A stretch of 64,000 bases of DNA from Pseudemcibacter aquimaris (GCF_028869115.1 NZ_CP079800.1:3305471-3369470), one strand, 5' to 3'; counted from the stretch's first letter, positions 55,260 through 64,000 are shown. The notes: generated from the letters alone by a model not told the origin. A program made the numbers and translations.

Positions 55260-56228
55260 ATGAAACCACTTGTTATTGTAACACGCAAACTTCCGGATCA
55301 GGTCGAAGAAAGAATGAAAACCCTGTTTAATATTAAATTAAACGAGGATGATCATGCCTTTTCCAAGGAAGAACTAATTGACGCGGTGTCACAGGCAAGC
55401 GTTTTAGTTCCCACAGTAACCGATAAAATTGATCGGGATGTGATAAATGCAGCCGGGCCTGATTTAAAAATGATTGCCAATTTTGGGGTGGGCGTAAATC
55501 ATATCGATCTGGTCACTGCGCGAAACAGGATGATTACCGTGACAAACACCCCGGGTGTTTTAACCGATGATACGGCTGATATGGCGATGGGTTTAATGTT
55601 ATCCATCATGCGCCGCATGTCAGAAGGGGAAAGAATATTACGCGCCGGTAATTGGGATGGCTGGGCGCCAACACAGCTGAGGGGCGCGCGCCTTTCTGGA
55701 AAAAAATTAGGGATCATCGGCATGGGGCGTATTGGTCAGGCCTTTGCCATGCGTGCAAAAGCGTTCGGTATGGAAATCCATTATCATAATCGCAACCCGA
55801 TCGAAGAAGTCATTGCAAATAATCTGGATGCCACATTCTGGGATGGTCTGGATCACATGATTATGAAAATGGATGTTGTTTCGCTGAATTGCCCTTATAC
55901 CGAAGAAACCCATCAATTGATGTCTGAACATAGACTTGGGTTAATGCAAAAACATGCATATTTAATCAACACCGCGCGCGGTGAAGTGATTGATGAAGAG
56001 GCATTGATTACAATGCTAACAAATGGCGATATTGCGGGTGCCGGACTTGATGTTTATGTGGATGAGCCGAAAGTTAATAAAGGCTTCATGACTCTTGAAA
56101 ATGTTGTGATGGCACCGCATCTGGGGTCAGCAACCATGGAAGCAAGGCAAGCCATGGGTGAAAAAGTAATCATCAACGTGAAAACATTCCTTGATGGCCA
56201 TAGCCCTAGAGACAGAGTAATTAGCTGA
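55260..56228 (+). CDS. D-glycerate/2-hydroxyacid dehydrogenase
   Basis: 322-residue NAD(P)-dependent D-2-hydroxyacid dehydrogenase of the glyoxylate/hydroxypyruvate reductase group. Seen: FGVGVNHIDL, the NAD loop GIIGMGRIGQAFAMRAKAFG, the catalytic Arg in NTARGEVIDEEAL, the Glu in VDEPKVNKGF and the His in APHLGSATMEAR. Cytoplasmic. Similar genes next to SH3-domain proteins are annotated gyaR; the exact substrate is not certain. Confidence 0.9.
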   Translation: MKPLVIVTRKLPDQVEERMKTLFNIKLNEDDHAFSKEELIDAVSQASVLVPTVTDKIDRDVINAAGPDLKMIANFGVGVNHIDLVTARNRMITVTNTPGVLTDDTADMAMGLMLSIMRRMSEGERILRAGNWDGWAPTQLRGARLSGKKLGIIGMGRIGQAFAMRAKAFGMEIHYHNRNPIEEVIANNLDATFWDGLDHMIMKMDVVSLNCPYTEETHQLMSEHRLGLMQKHAYLINTARGEVIDEEALITMLTNGDIAGAGLDVYVDEPKVNKGFMTLENVVMAPHLGSATMEARQAMGEKVIINVKTFLDGHSPRDRVIS

Positions 56229-56240
56229 TTAGCTAATTAC
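56217..56240. terminator. Bidirectional hairpin between convergent genes
   Basis: GTAATTAGCT (56217-56226) and AGCTAATTAC (56231-56240) form a perfect 10-bp stem with loop GATT, covering the stop codons of both the hydroxyacid dehydrogenase and moeB. No clear U tract on either side, so termination would be weak. Confidence 0.45.
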
Positions 56241-56979
56241 AATATTTACAGCCAGGATCTTTTGGCAGTTTGATTGTGCGGCTGGTGGCGGAAAGTGCAT
56301 CATAAATTAGCAATTTTCCAGCAAGCCCGTCACCAATTTCAAGAATTTCTTTTAAAACTTCAACGGCCTGCATGGTGCCAACAACACCAGCAACTGCACC
56401 AAGAATGCCCGCTTCCGCGCAGCTTAATACCCCTTGTGGATGATCAGGGACAAGACAGCGATAGCAGGGCTTATCGTGTTCATATCCTTTGAATGTGGCA
56501 AGTTGTCCGTCAAATTGGCTAAGCGCACCGGAAATAAGCGGCTTTTCTAACTTTAAACAGGTGTCATTCACCAGAAAACGGGTGGTGAAATTATCACAAC
56601 CATCGGCGACGAGATCATATTCTGAAATGATCTTTTCCGCATTGTCATCCGTTAACCGTTCCGCATACACATTGACTTGTATATCAGGATTGATTTCGTG
56701 AATTGAATTGGCGGCACTTTCAACTTTTGACGTATCAAGTGCATCCGTCTTATGAATAATCTGACGTTGCAGGTTGCTTAAATCAACAGTGTCATCATCG
56801 ATAATGCCGATGGTGCCAATGCCGGCTGCGGCCAGATACATCAGTAATGGGCTGCCAAGGCCACCTGCGCCGATCACAAGAACTTTTGCATTCATCAATG
56901 CTTGCTGACCTGGGCCACCGACCTCTTTTAAAATGATATGGCGGGCATAACGTTCAAGCTGTTCATCAGTCAGTTTCAT
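56233..56979 (-). CDS. moeB: Molybdopterin-synthase adenylyltransferase MoeB / ThiF-HesA E1-like enzyme
   Basis: 248-residue E1-like enzyme that adenylates the C-terminal glycine of MoaD-type ubiquitin-like proteins. Seen: ERYARHIIL at the N-terminus, ATP-binding VLVIGAGGLGSPLLMYLAAAG, DDDTVDLSNLQRQIIH, the zinc cysteines CYRC and CKYC, and the SCAEAGILG loop. Complete, without a rhodanese domain. It overlaps by 14 nt a small gene of possible beta-grasp fold at 56966. Last gene of the ubiE-ubiB-coaBC-dut run. Confidence 0.9.
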   Translation of the reverse strand: MKLTDEQLERYARHIILKEVGGPGQQALMNAKVLVIGAGGLGSPLLMYLAAAGIGTIGIIDDDTVDLSNLQRQIIHKTDALDTSKVESAANSIHEINPDIQVNVYAERLTDDNAEKIISEYDLVADGCDNFTTRFLVNDTCLKLEKPLISGALSQFDGQLATFKGYEHDKPCYRCLVPDHPQGVLSCAEAGILGAVAGVVGTMQAVEVLKEILEIGDGLAGKLLIYDALSATSRTIKLPKDPGCKYCN

Positions 56980-57235
56980 CGAGGTCCGTTTCTTCGATTA
57001 CTTCATATTCGATGTCATCAATGTTTAGCTCTTCTTCAGGGGGCGTGATGACATAATCGGCACCGGGAATAATCCGCAGGTCATCCGGTCCTTTAATTTC
57101 TTTATCATTGCAAAAAACACTAAACTCTTCGTATCCGACGCTTCTGGCTTCGGCGATAATGCGTTCAATGGTAAGTTCTTCTGCGGGAATGGTGCTTGTT
57201 GCACCTTCTATGGTTAGGTTTACTGTATCGGTCAT
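56966..57235 (-). CDS. Small protein between dut and moeB, possible beta-grasp fold
   Basis: 89-residue protein I cannot assign. Layout by eye: strand VNLTIEG, strand and turn STIPAEEL, helix [13 protein letters not shown], strands [12 protein letters not shown] and [10 protein letters not shown], then an acidic tail to the C-terminus. This order resembles a ubiquitin-like beta-grasp domain, but there is no C-terminal Gly-Gly as in MoaD or ThiS. It overlaps moeB (a E1-like enzyme for beta-grasp proteins) by 14 nt and dut by 4 nt, so all three are translated together. Fold and partnership are inferences. Confidence 0.5.
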   Translation of the reverse strand: MTDTVNLTIEGATSTIPAEELTIERIIAEARSVGYEEFSVFCNDKEIKGPDDLRIIPGADYVITPPEEELNIDDIEYEVIEETDLDETD

Positions 57236-57687
57236 GATTTTGTTCCTGTTGATCCAAATCCGCCAGCGCCACGGGCCGTTTCATCAAGGCTGTCTTGTTT
57301 ATTCCATGTGATCTGTGTCACAGGGGCGATAACCATTTGTGCAATGCGCATGCCGCGTGTGATAACGAAATCTTCGTCGCTAAGGTTTACAAGTATGACT
57401 TTAACCTCGCCGCGGTAATCCGCGTCAATGGTACCTGGTGTATTCAGTACAGTGACGCCATTTTTCCACGCGAGGCCAGAACGTGGTCTTACTTGTGCTT
57501 CGTAACCGTCAGCAAGTGCCATGGCAAAACCGGTTGGCACAAGCAATCTTTTGCCCGGCGCGAGCACAAGTTCTTCACCATCCGCAATTGCGGACATCAG
57601 GTCCATACCAGCACTGTTTTTGGTTTCATATTCCGGTAATTTCAATCCCTCACCATGAGGTAAAATTTGAATTGCGACAGTTGTCAT
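57232..57687 (-). CDS. dut: Deoxyuridine 5'-triphosphate nucleotidohydrolase
   Basis: 151-residue trimeric dUTPase that hydrolyses dUTP to dUMP and keeps uracil out of DNA. All five motifs visible, for example [45 protein letters not shown] and the C-terminal [10 protein letters not shown]. Full length. Gap to coaBC 2 nt; overlap with the small gene downstream 4 nt (ATGA). Confidence 0.97.
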   Translation of the reverse strand: MTTVAIQILPHGEGLKLPEYETKNSAGMDLMSAIADGEELVLAPGKRLLVPTGFAMALADGYEAQVRPRSGLAWKNGVTVLNTPGTIDADYRGEVKVILVNLSDEDFVITRGMRIAQMVIAPVTQITWNKQDSLDETARGAGGFGSTGTKS

Positions 57688-57689
57688 AT

Positions 57690-58895
57690 TTATTCCTTAA
57701 AATATTCTTCAATTTTTGATGCCAGTTTTGCGGCAACTGAATTTTTATCCATTAAAGGCCATGTATCAATACCAGAATTGGTGATCAAGTGAATTTGATT
57801 ATCATCACCACCCATCACGTCACCCGATACATCATTGGCCACGATCCAGTCACAGCCTTTTTTATCAAGTTTTGCTTTCGCGTGATCCAAAACATTTTCT
57901 GTTTCGGCGGCAAAACCGATCACCAGACCCGGGCGGGTAACGTGATTGGAAATACTTTTTAATATGTCAGGGTTTTCACCGAATTCCAGTGCTGGAAATT
58001 CGCCATTTTGTTTTTTAATTTTTTGCTCACCTGCGTTTTTAACATGCCAATCGGCCACGGCCGCAACACATATCACCACATCCGCGGGAAGGGTGTTTTC
58101 AGTATTTTCCATCATTTCATTAGCGGATGTGACGTTGATACGTTTCACATGATTTGGCGTGGCAAGGTTGGTTGGCCCTGAAATGAGCGTTACGTCTGCG
58201 CCAAGTTGGGCAAGCTTTGATGCGATGGTATATCCTTGCTTTCCGGATGATCTGTTTGCGATGTATCTGACAGGGTCGATATCTTCATGGGTTGGTCCTG
58301 CGGTAACGGTAATTTTTTTACCCCGAAGCGGACCATCAATTTTGCTTAAAAAAAAAGCTTCTATGGTTGCGATGATATCTTCTGTTTCTGCGAGGCGCCC
58401 AGTGCCCACTTCACCGCACGCCAGATCACCATCAGCGGGATCAACAAAAAGCATGCCGCGTTCTTTTAGTGTTGCAATATTGGCTTGTGTGGCTGGATTT
58501 TTCCACATTTCAGTGTTCATGGTGGGCGCAAGCATGATCTGTTTATTGGACGCAAGTAATGTTGTCGTTGCCAGATTATCGGCAATGCCACATGCCATTT
58601 TCGCCATAAGGTCAGCGGTTGCGGGTGCTACAAGAATTAAATCATTTTCACGCGATAAACGAATGTGACCCATTTCCGCTTCATCGGTTAAGGAAAAAAG
58701 ATCCTGATATACTTTATCTTCGATCAGGCTGCTGACCGATAGCGGGGTCACAAATTCAGAGCCGCCCTTGGTCAGGATCGCTTTTATGCTTACACCGCGT
58801 TCACGCAGGCGTCGGATCAAATCAAGGCATTTATATGCCGCGATGCCGCCACCGATAACAAGCAATATCCTTTTATCATTTAAGATGTCCGCCAC
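57690..58895 (-). CDS. coaBC: Bifunctional phosphopantothenoylcysteine decarboxylase/synthetase CoaBC
   Basis: 401-residue flavoprotein for two steps of coenzyme A synthesis. The N-terminal CoaC domain (about 1-185) shows [16 protein letters not shown], the active-site Asn in [12 protein letters not shown], and the substrate-clamp cysteine region [15 protein letters not shown]. The C-terminal CoaB domain (about 190-400) shows [20 protein letters not shown]. Between ubiB and dut, the standard alphaproteobacterial order. Confidence 0.96.
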   Translation of the reverse strand: MADILNDKRILLVIGGGIAAYKCLDLIRRLRERGVSIKAILTKGGSEFVTPLSVSSLIEDKVYQDLFSLTDEAEMGHIRLSRENDLILVAPATADLMAKMACGIADNLATTTLLASNKQIMLAPTMNTEMWKNPATQANIATLKERGMLFVDPADGDLACGEVGTGRLAETEDIIATIEAFFLSKIDGPLRGKKITVTAGPTHEDIDPVRYIANRSSGKQGYTIASKLAQLGADVTLISGPTNLATPNHVKRINVTSANEMMENTENTLPADVVICVAAVADWHVKNAGEQKIKKQNGEFPALEFGENPDILKSISNHVTRPGLVIGFAAETENVLDHAKAKLDKKGCDWIVANDVSGDVMGGDDNQIHLITNSGIDTWPLMDKNSVAAKLASKIEEYFKE

Positions 58896-58946
58896 AGATG
58901 GTCCTTTTCTGGTTGTCTATTACAGAAGATAATCACTTGGGTGCCG

Positions 58947-60476
58947 TTAATCAATAAGCATATATAGTGAAAACATCAGTGCGCTGCCGATAATGCCACC
59001 CAAAATACCGTAGAGGAATAATTTTAATGAACTGCGTCTGCGGTTTTTGCCGCTTTGCATGTCCCGCATTTGATGGATGACATCCTCTACATCTTCGATA
59101 ATTTGCGGTAATCTTGAAAGGGTTTCATAAACTGTATTTGCGCTATTTTTAATTTGCGCAAACGGGTTTAAATTCTCACTTACCCATTTTTCTATGACAG
59201 GACGTGATACTTCCCACATATTGATATCTGGGTTCATATTCAGCGCCACACCTTCTGCCGTAACCATGGTTTTTTGCAACAGTATAAGCTGCGGTTGCGT
59301 ATGCATATTGAATGTGGCCGTTGTTTCAAACAACTGGCCGAGTAGCTTACCTGCTGAAATTTCACGAAGCGGTTTACCGACCACCGGTTCACCAATGGCA
59401 CGGATGGCTTGTTTAAATTTTGTGTAATCCTGATCACCCGGAACATATCCCAAATCAAAATGCGCCTTTGCAATACGGTCATAATCCTGATTGGCAAAAC
59501 CGTAAAGAATATCGGCAAGACCTTTTCTGGTTTTTAAATCAATGCGGCCCATAATACCGAAATCAATCGCCATTACTTTATTGCCGTCGCAAGCGAAAAG
59601 ATTGCCCTGATGCAAGTCAGCATGGAAAAAACCATCATTTAGCGCCTGGCTTAAAAACCCCTGTACCAGGTTTTCAGCGAGCTTTTTCGGGTCCATTCCT
59701 GCTTTTTTAATGTCATCCAGTTTTTTAAATGATATGCCATCCACCCATTTGGTGGTCAGCACTTGACGGCTGGTGCGGTCCCAATCAACGGTTGGTACGT
59801 CATAATTGGGATTATCTTTTGTGTTTTGTTTTAGCTCCGCTGCGGCAGCGGCCTCGATACGAAGATCCATTTCAAGGGCAATGACTTCGGCAATGGTATC
59901 AACCACTTTACTCGGGCGCAGGCGGCGTGCTTCCGCAGAGAAAAATTCGACAATGCCCGCAAGCCATCTAAATGCCTCAAGATCTCGGGCAAAAGCTTTT
60001 GCAATGCCGGGTCTTAAGACTTTAACGGCAACTTTGTTGCCTTGTTTAGTAGTGGCCATATGAACCTGCGCGATAGAGGCCGCGGCAATAGGTTCTTTAT
60101 CAAATTCAGAAAAAAGCTCTTCGATTGTATTGCCCAAATCTTCTTCGATAATCTCTCTTGCTTTATCAGCAGAGAAGGGCGGGACGTTATCTTGCAATTT
60201 TAACAGATCAAGTGCCACGTCCGGCCCAATGATGTCTGGGCGGGTGGCAAGGGCCTGTCCAATTTTAATGAAGCTTGGCCCCAAATCCTGTAACGCAATG
60301 ACCAGTTTTGTTTCCGGTTTACCGTTTGGGTCATGTTTTAATGTGGAACGTGTTAATTTGGCGAGCGCCTTTGGCCGTTCACCAAAAAGTTCCACCATAT
60401 CCATCAACGCATCATGTCTTGAAAGTGTATAGCCGACCTTAATAATGCGGCCAATATGGCGAACCCAACGTAACAT
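58947..60476 (-). CDS. ubiB: Ubiquinone biosynthesis accessory kinase-like protein UbiB
   Basis: 509-residue atypical kinase (ABC1/ADCK family) needed for ubiquinone synthesis, probably by extracting lipid precursors from the membrane. Seen: the family KxGQ-containing segment FIKIGQALATRPDI, ATP site AAASIAQVHMA, HADLHQGNLF and AIDFGIMGRID; two C-terminal membrane segments (about 472-508) anchor it. Starts 3 nt after ubiE ends. Length typical. Confidence 0.95.
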   Translation of the reverse strand: MLRWVRHIGRIIKVGYTLSRHDALMDMVELFGERPKALAKLTRSTLKHDPNGKPETKLVIALQDLGPSFIKIGQALATRPDIIGPDVALDLLKLQDNVPPFSADKAREIIEEDLGNTIEELFSEFDKEPIAAASIAQVHMATTKQGNKVAVKVLRPGIAKAFARDLEAFRWLAGIVEFFSAEARRLRPSKVVDTIAEVIALEMDLRIEAAAAAELKQNTKDNPNYDVPTVDWDRTSRQVLTTKWVDGISFKKLDDIKKAGMDPKKLAENLVQGFLSQALNDGFFHADLHQGNLFACDGNKVMAIDFGIMGRIDLKTRKGLADILYGFANQDYDRIAKAHFDLGYVPGDQDYTKFKQAIRAIGEPVVGKPLREISAGKLLGQLFETTATFNMHTQPQLILLQKTMVTAEGVALNMNPDINMWEVSRPVIEKWVSENLNPFAQIKNSANTVYETLSRLPQIIEDVEDVIHQMRDMQSGKNRRRSSLKLFLYGILGGIIGSALMFSLYMLID

Positions 60477-60479
60477 TGA

Positions 60480-61268
60480 TTAAATTTTCCATCCTGAATG
60501 GATCGCGACGATACCGCCGGATAAATTTCGGTAAGTTGCTTTTTTAAATCCGGCCGCCTCGATCATGGCTTTAAATTTATCCTGTGTCGGGAACTTTCGG
60601 ATGCTTTCCACCAGATATTGATAACTGTCTTTATCACCCGTGATCATTTCCCCGAAATGTGGGATCACTTTAAAAGAATAAACATCATAAATTTGCTTAA
60701 GCAGCGGCATATCCACTTTACTAAATTCAAGACACATGAAACGACCGCCCGGTTTAAGTACACGGTAGGCTTCTTCGAGCGCTTTATCTATATGGGTGAC
60801 GTTTCTGATGCCGAATGCAATGGTATAGGCATCAACGCTACGGTCTGGAAGAGGCAACATCTCCGCGTTGCCAGTGACCCAATCGATAGGGTCGAATATT
60901 CCTTGATCCAAGGCGCGTGCTTTGCCCTCTTTCAGCATGTTATGATTAATATCACAAATGGTTACTTTGGCGGGGGTGTCGCCCTCTGATGTTCTTTCAT
61001 TTGCCGCTTTTAAAAAACGAAATGAAATATCACCGGTTCCACCCGCCACATCAAGCAGGTGCATTCCCGGCGCCGGGCGCAGGTCACGAATAAAATCGTT
61101 CTTCCACACGCGGTGAAGTCCGCCGCTCATGACATCATTCATAATGTCATATTTATCAGCGACACTGTCAAAAACGCCACGTACCATTGATTGCTTTTCT
61201 TCTTCCTTGACGGTTGAAAAGCCGAAATGGGTGGTGCCGTTATTTTCTGTATTTTCTGCATTTGTCAT
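60480..61268 (-). CDS. ubiE: Ubiquinone/menaquinone C-methyltransferase UbiE
   Basis: 262-residue SAM-dependent methyltransferase adding the C-methyl group of ubiquinone. Seen: [45 protein letters not shown] loop [14 protein letters not shown], and [23 protein letters not shown]. The frame continues to 61295, but ATG 61268 gives the family N-terminus; no clear binding site, so a leaderless message is possible. Divergent from mutM over about 70 bp. Confidence 0.94.
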   Translation of the reverse strand: MTNAENTENNGTTHFGFSTVKEEEKQSMVRGVFDSVADKYDIMNDVMSGGLHRVWKNDFIRDLRPAPGMHLLDVAGGTGDISFRFLKAANERTSEGDTPAKVTICDINHNMLKEGKARALDQGIFDPIDWVTGNAEMLPLPDRSVDAYTIAFGIRNVTHIDKALEEAYRVLKPGGRFMCLEFSKVDMPLLKQIYDVYSFKVIPHFGEMITGDKDSYQYLVESIRKFPTQDKFKAMIEAAGFKKATYRNLSGGIVAIHSGWKI

Positions 61269-61341
61269 ATTGCGGAACATAGCGCAGTGTTGCATGCTGT
61301 TCCAGAAGAAAACATCAATAAATCAATGAGCTTGATCATAA

Positions 61342-62172
61342 ATGCCTGAATTGCCCGAAGTTGAAACCACAAAACGCGGACTTTCCCCAGTTTTGGAAGG
61401 AAAAAGAATAATAAAAGTCCACCAAAGACGGGATAATATCCGAATCCCGATCCCCACTGATTTTGTAAAAAGAATTGAAGGGCATCTTTTAAAGTCGATC
61501 GTAAGGCGGGCGAAATATTTACAAATGTTTCTGGATACGGGGGATGTGATTATCTGTCATCTTGGTATGTCCGGTAAATTTGTGATCCGCGCGAAAGATG
61601 ACACCCCCTTTGCCAAACATGATCATGTGATCTTTGAAACGGAAGACGGCATGCTCGCGATCTATAATGACCCGCGCCGTTTTGGTATCATGACTATTTG
61701 CGCTGAAAATGAACTGGATAGCCATAAACTCTTTAAAGAAATGGCGGCAGAGCCACTCGGCAATGAATTTAATGGGGCTTATCTTTTTGAAAAAATTAAA
61801 AATAGTAACTCAACCATAAAAGCACTGCTTCTTAATCAAAAGGTCGTTGTCGGACTTGGGAATATTTATGTCTGTGAAGCGCTAAATATGGCGAAAATTT
61901 CACCGCACCGACGCGGTAAGGAAATTTCACCTGATGATACGGAAGTGTTGGTGCCGCTCATTCGGGATATTTTAAACCGTGCGATTGAGGCCGGCGGTTC
62001 CAGTCTAAAGGATTTTGCAGGCGCGGATGGCGATCTTGGATATTTTCAACATCAGTTTAAAGCGTACGGCAGGGACGGGGAAGAATGCCAAAACGATGAT
62101 TGTGATGGCATTATAGACCGGATTAATCAGGGTGGGCGTTCTACATTTTATTGCCCTGCATGTCAGAAATAG
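61342..62172 (+). CDS. mutM: Formamidopyrimidine-DNA glycosylase MutM (Fpg)
   Basis: 276-residue bifunctional glycosylase/AP lyase that removes 8-oxoguanine and formamidopyrimidines. The N-terminus MPELPEVETTKRGL carries Pro2 (nucleophile) and Glu3; the catalytic Lys lies in HLGMSGKFVI; NDPRRFGIM is present; the C-terminal zinc finger has four cysteines (CQNDDC and CPAC). Complete. The ubiE/mutM divergent arrangement is typical of alphaproteobacteria. Confidence 0.97.
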   Translation: MPELPEVETTKRGLSPVLEGKRIIKVHQRRDNIRIPIPTDFVKRIEGHLLKSIVRRAKYLQMFLDTGDVIICHLGMSGKFVIRAKDDTPFAKHDHVIFETEDGMLAIYNDPRRFGIMTICAENELDSHKLFKEMAAEPLGNEFNGAYLFEKIKNSNSTIKALLLNQKVVVGLGNIYVCEALNMAKISPHRRGKEISPDDTEVLVPLIRDILNRAIEAGGSSLKDFAGADGDLGYFQHQFKAYGRDGEECQNDDCDGIIDRINQGGRSTFYCPACQK

Positions 62173-62185
62173 CTAAGCTCGTTAT

Positions 62186-62563
62186 ATGAAGATATTTATT
62201 CGAACCATATTGATGATTCCATTCTTTCTGAATTTAGCCAATGCGCAAGGGGCCGATTTGTTAAGTGATCTGGATTTGCCGCTTATGGCTGGTCTTACGG
62301 AAAATCAGGATGCGGCCCTTTTATTTGATAGCCCGGAAGGCAGAATTATTAATGCAGAAGCAAATGGAAACATAAAAACCGCCGATATCACCTTTTATTA
62401 TAATGGGGTGCTGCCATCGCTTGGGTGGAATATATATAGCGGTGACTGTGAAACGGGTGCGGTTGAATGCATCATCGCTGAACGTGAAAATGAAAATTTG
62501 GCCCTTAATCTTTTTAATAAGAATGGCCTGGCCCGAATAACTTACACCTTATCCCCTAAATGA
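62186..62563 (+). CDS. Small exported protein of unknown function
   Basis: 125-residue protein with an N-terminal signal peptide (about 1-21, ending NANAQG-like LANAQG). The mature part has DLPLMAGLTE, SPEGRIINAEA, FYYNGVLPSLGWNIY and two cysteines (DCETGAVEC) that may form a disulfide. No recognised domain. It starts 13 nt after mutM and probably shares its transcript. Function unknown; a periplasmic role is likely from the signal peptide. Confidence 0.7.
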   Translation: MKIFIRTILMIPFFLNLANAQGADLLSDLDLPLMAGLTENQDAALLFDSPEGRIINAEANGNIKTADITFYYNGVLPSLGWNIYSGDCETGAVECIIAERENENLALNLFNKNGLARITYTLSPK

Positions 62564-62732
62564 TATTTTCGGATTCGATTCGAGGGGGTTGATATAATTT
62601 ACTTTTTTATCATCCTGCGATAAATTCAGCATTGATTCTGAATAGAACGGGTTTTATTTGGTGAAAATAGTGACAAGACACATAAAAAGTGAAATTAATC
62701 GCTTCTTTTCTGCTGAAAAATGGAAAAGCTTA

Positions 62733-62761
62733 TTGACCAATGGGGGTGTCATGTTTATAAG
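62733..62761 (+). promoter_or_regulatory. Promoter of rpsT
   Basis: TTGACC (62733-62738) and TATAAG (62756-62761) are separated by 17 nt, close to the sigma-70 consensus. Transcription would begin near 62768 and give a leader of about 100 nt. The rest of the 303-nt gap between 62564 and 62866 shows no ORF or RNA gene that I can support. Confidence 0.75.
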
Positions 62762-62866
62762 CCACAAATTAAATATGACATTAAAAGTATTTGAGGATCG
62801 TGATTCTCCTGCATGATTTAATTTCGAGCAGTATTGAGACAGTCCTCTGAACAAGGAAATTTAAAT

Positions 62867-63130
62867 ATGGCTAATACATTACAAGCTAAAAAGCGTGTAC
62901 GCCGCAATGCAAAACGTGAAGTGATCAATAAAGCACGTCGCAGCCGCATTCGTACATATGTGAAAAAAGTTGAACTTGCTGTTGAAGCAGGTAATGCAGA
63001 CGAAGCAAAGATCGCACTTAAAGCAGCTCAGCCAGAGCTAATGCGTGGCGTGACTAAAGGTGTTCTTCATAAGAAAACAGCTTCACGTAAAGTTTCTCGT
63101 CTTGCGAAACGCGTAAAAGCGTTAGGCTAA
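62867..63130 (+). CDS. rpsT: 30S ribosomal protein S20
   Basis: 87-residue 16S rRNA-binding protein. Sequence is diagnostic: [17 protein letters not shown], the repeated basic helices, and the C-terminal [21 protein letters not shown] 62867 has AAGGA 8 nt upstream; the longer frame to 62834 is not used. Own promoter and terminator, so an independent transcript. In many alphaproteobacteria dnaA follows rpsT; here it does not. Confidence 0.97.
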   Translation: MANTLQAKKRVRRNAKREVINKARRSRIRTYVKKVELAVEAGNADEAKIALKAAQPELMRGVTKGVLHKKTASRKVSRLAKRVKALG

Positions 63131-63214
63131 TAAAGCCATTTTTCGAGTCGCGCCAATGTTTCTCGCGAGTCGCTAAAAATTAGGGTCAAAATGGCCCAAA
63201 AAAGAGATAAAAAT

Positions 63215-63245
63215 GCCGATCCGAAACGGGGTCGGCTTTTTTTTT
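63215..63245 (+). terminator. Rho-independent terminator of rpsT
   Basis: GCCGATCC (63215-63222) pairs with GGGTCGGC (63229-63236), one G-U, with a 6-nt loop and nine T residues after it. It lies 84 nt after the rpsT stop. Confidence 0.92.
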
Positions 63246-63557
63246 GCCCGTAAGTTTCACAGATTCCCGATATGTTCTTTTTTGATAAAATTTGACAAAA
63301 TTTGAATTTGTGAGGACCTACTACATCTAGTAGGTCATGCCAAAGTCAAGGCATATGGTAGTGTTTTATTTTTATTTTTTGTGTTTCTTCATATTGCAAG
63401 AACCCCATCTGATGAGTAGGGTATTACCAATAATTTTATCGACATCAGCGCATGCTACACCCTGTAAAAAGCAGTTTTGCAGTAAAGATTTTTTTGTCTT
63501 TAAATTTTGCGCTGAAAGTCGGAATAAAAAAGTAAATTTAGTTGGGATAAGTAGGAA
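63246..63557 (+). other. Non-coding region before the rhodanese gene
   Basis: 312 bases with a very AT-rich composition. It holds a -35-like TTGACA (63292-63297) and an inverted repeat (63315-63336). No DnaA box of the TTATCCACA type and no GATC cluster were seen, so it does not look like a replication origin. The 102-residue plus-strand frame starting at 63337 overlaps the rhodanese gene in another frame and has no recognisable features. Confidence 0.6.
63315..63336. promoter_or_regulatory. Operator-like inverted repeat
   Basis: GACCTACTA (63315-63323) and TAGTAGGTC (63328-63336) are perfect complements around CATC. The repeat starts 17 nt after a consensus TTGACA -35 element, so it would cover the -10 region and start point. 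That is a typical place for a dimeric repressor. The regulator is unknown. Confidence 0.5.
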
Positions 63558-63977
63558 ATGTCAGGACAATATAAAGGTGACGTGTCGCCAGCTCAGGCGT
63601 GGGACCTTCTATCAAGTGATGAAAATACCGTTCTGGTTGATGTAAGAACATTGGCAGAATGGAAATGTGTTGGTGAACCAGATCTATCATCACTTTCAAA
63701 AAATACAATTTATATTGAATGGGTCAGTTTCCCGGACCGTGCGCCAAATGCGCATTTTATGTCCCAGCTCATGCAGGCGGTGCCAAACAAGGATGCTACA
63801 GTTCTTTTCTTATGTCGTACGGGGGTGCGTTCAATCGCTGCAGCGATCGCAGCAACAGAAATGGGCTATGAGAACAGTTATAATATACTAGAAGGGTTTG
63901 AAGGGGACGCGGACCAGAAAGGCCACCGTGGACGCATTACAGGATGGCAGGGTCGTGATCTGCCATGGACGCATTAA
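63558..63977 (+). CDS. Rhodanese-like domain protein
   Basis: 139-residue single-domain rhodanese (sulfurtransferase). Seen: SPAQAWDLLSSDENTVLVDVRTLAEW, the persulfide loop with catalytic cysteine FLCRTGVRSIAAA, and a C-terminal GFEGDADQKGHRG typical of the PspE/YgaP-like group. No signal peptide, so cytoplasmic. It may relate functionally to sulfur transfer in SUF biogenesis, but it is 62 kb away from sufS here and the link is speculative. Confidence 0.88.
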   Translation: MSGQYKGDVSPAQAWDLLSSDENTVLVDVRTLAEWKCVGEPDLSSLSKNTIYIEWVSFPDRAPNAHFMSQLMQAVPNKDATVLFLCRTGVRSIAAAIAATEMGYENSYNILEGFEGDADQKGHRGRITGWQGRDLPWTH

Positions 63978-64000
63978 GGGATAGGGTGAGACAGTAACGT

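Noticed and set aside
63131..63557. Possible chromosomal replication origin next to rpsT
   Set aside because: dnaA is not here and no DnaA boxes of the TTATCCACA type or a GATC cluster could be found; only the rpsT terminator and an operator-like repeat are present.
63337..63645. 102-residue ORF before the rhodanese gene
   Set aside because: Overlaps the rhodanese in another frame, composition is AT-driven (Phe, Lys, Tyr), and no family resemblance is visible.
1..64000. tRNA genes, CRISPR arrays, insertion sequences or prophage
   Set aside because: No T-loop (GGTTCGAATCC-like) with matching stems, no regularly spaced repeats, and no transposase or phage-type ORF was recognised by eye; a covariance search would be needed to exclude small RNAs fully.

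Overview
The window is a chromosomal segment of an AT-rich alphaproteobacterium (GC roughly in the low forties by eye). Evidence for the class: a 1,600-residue NAD-glutamate dehydrogenase, an Irr-type Fur regulator, a DUF1674 (SdhF/SDHAF4-type) gene facing rsmB, the hemC-hemD-mitofilin-hemY cluster, and the rimP-nusA-ylxR-infB-rbfA-truB-rpsO-pnp and ubiE-ubiB-coaBC-dut orders. A Kordiimonadales/Emcibacterales-like marine bacterium is possible, but this is only an impression. No tRNA, rRNA, CRISPR, prophage or insertion sequence was seen. TTG and GTG starts with good ribosome binding sites are common (metK, gpsA, an NhaC gene, the glutamate dehydrogenase).

Layout. 1-1.5 kb: end of the SUF iron-sulfur operon (sufS 3' part, sufT). 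1.5-4.8 kb: translationally coupled patatin-like lipase and sterol-desaturase-type membrane oxygenase. 4.8-10.5 kb: a small SdhF-like gene, then rsmB, rpe, a heparinase II/III-like protein and purH. 10.6-18.5 kb (minus strand): selO, the giant glutamate dehydrogenase and a PAS_5-like protein. 18.7-28.3 kb: an accessory catabolic block with two NhaC-family transporters, two lipoprotein amidohydrolases (YtcJ-like and N-acyl-D-amino-acid-deacylase-like), a FAD amine/amino-acid oxidase, an exported S9-like hydrolase and a GNAT acetyltransferase. It looks suited to taking up and degrading acylated amino acids or peptides. 28.3-29.3 kb: fatty acid desaturase.

29.5-33.4 kb is the most unusual part: a remnant respiratory nitrate reductase operon. 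narJ and narI look intact, but narG is absent. narH has lost its N-terminal region with the first four cluster cysteines and is fused in frame to the signal peptide and first half of an outer-membrane porin. The last gene of the operon, a NifM/PpiC-like foldase, lacks its parvulin domain. An FNR-like box precedes the chimera.

33.5-37.6 kb: haem genes hemC-hemD-mitofilin-hemY. 37.7-43.2 kb: tsaD, gpsA, a YciI/Rieske/hydrolase trio, metK, trmB. 43.2-52.7 kb: the transcription/translation/RNA-decay operon from rimP to pnp, with a promoter, a terminator-like leader, an internal terminator after infB and a large rpsO-pnp hairpin. 52.7-56.2 kb: nitronate-monooxygenase-like enzyme, irr, SH3 protein, hydroxyacid dehydrogenase. 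56.2-61.3 kb (minus strand): ubiE-ubiB-coaBC-dut, a small possibly beta-grasp protein, and moeB. 61.3-64 kb: mutM, a small exported protein, rpsT with its own promoter and terminator, and a rhodanese preceded by an operator-like inverted repeat.
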